In this document: positions 5,802 to 5,877 of the stretch, in pieces
How positions within the stretch are numbered: the stretch's first letter is position 1
Layout: each line of letters begins with the position of its first letter
Assembly (NCBI GenBank): GCA_946630645.1
Contig: CAMOZD010000087.1
Coordinates: forward strand, 1 to 5,877
DNA from: an uncultured Lachnospiraceae bacterium
GTDB lineage: Bacteria; Bacillota; Clostridia; Lachnospirales; Lachnospiraceae
DNA: 5,877 bases
Reading direction: 5' to 3'
Program-made: the position numbers and the translations under genes
Notes under the pieces: model-generated
The model's database searches: none
Seen by the model: the letters and a program-made list of their open reading frames with translations, nothing else
What the model was told of the DNA's origin: nothing

Positions 5802-5877
5802 ATGGATTGGATTTTACAGATCGATCTTTTTTTATAATGATTTTGCCATCCATTGCCAGGTTCATGATTTGTGCATC
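5800..5877 (-). CDS. possible 3' end of a convergent gene entering from the right
   Basis: Reading leftward from base 5877, one frame is open for 25 codons and ends at a TAA (rc of 5800-5802) placed right at the terminator. The peptide includes IMNLAMDGKIIIKKDRS. I do not recognise the family from so short a tail. The position of the stop next to a hairpin with a U-tract in the same direction supports a real gene end, but the base composition is more A+T-rich than the other genes and 25 open codons is weak evidence. Confidence 0.42.
   Translation of the reverse strand, partial: DAQIMNLAMDGKIIIKKDRSVKSNP

Noticed and set aside
5807..5838. Rightward promoter with TATAAT at 5833-5838
   Set aside because: No acceptable -35 lies at 16-18 bases; the nearest candidates are at 14, 15 or 20 bases, and the stretch may be the coding end of a convergent gene.

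Overview
The window looks like a chromosomal segment from a Gram-positive Firmicute, most likely a clostridial/Lachnospiraceae-type bacterium. The evidence is several strong AGGAGG-type ribosome binding sites, sigma-A-like promoters with extended -10 boxes, a MecA-type adaptor gene, a clostridial-style secreted C39-like peptidase, and an intrinsic terminator. This lineage assignment is an inference. I see no rRNA, tRNA, CRISPR array, transposase or phage gene.

Layout. The left half (1-3083) is a leftward gene run. Transcription probably starts at a promoter near 3131-3159 and passes through a MecA-like ClpC adaptor (2142-3083), a chorismate mutase/ACT protein with a shrunken prephenate dehydratase-like middle (1030-1893), an unrecognised 225-residue protein (321-998), and a VanZ-like membrane protein cut by the window edge (1-316). 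The last three are tightly packed, with gaps of 31 and 4 bases. A 248-base spacer holding a 56-bp tandem repeat separates them from mecA.

The right half (3170-5801) runs rightward. A divergent promoter, whose upstream element overlaps that of the mecA promoter, drives a predicted exported protein with SH3-like, ricin-type-like and C39-like cysteine peptidase regions (3332-4645). Next comes a separate promoter, a long imperfect hairpin in the 5' leader, and an orphan intracellular protein with an HEFTH zinc-metalloprotease motif (4803-5753). An intrinsic terminator that reads well in both directions (5775-5801) closes the unit. Beyond it, the 3' end of a convergent leftward gene may enter from the right edge.

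How they might work together. The left cluster pairs a proteolysis adaptor with a phenylalanine-pathway protein whose dehydratase appears degenerate but whose ACT domain is well kept. That hints at a regulatory rather than purely biosynthetic role, but nothing in the sequence proves it. The two right-hand genes both look like hydrolases, one exported and one cytoplasmic, with separate promoters, so a joint function is not established. The most unusual items are the degenerate chorismate mutase-dehydratase-ACT protein, the 56-bp repeat, the HExxH orphan with its leader hairpin, and the unknown 225-residue protein.
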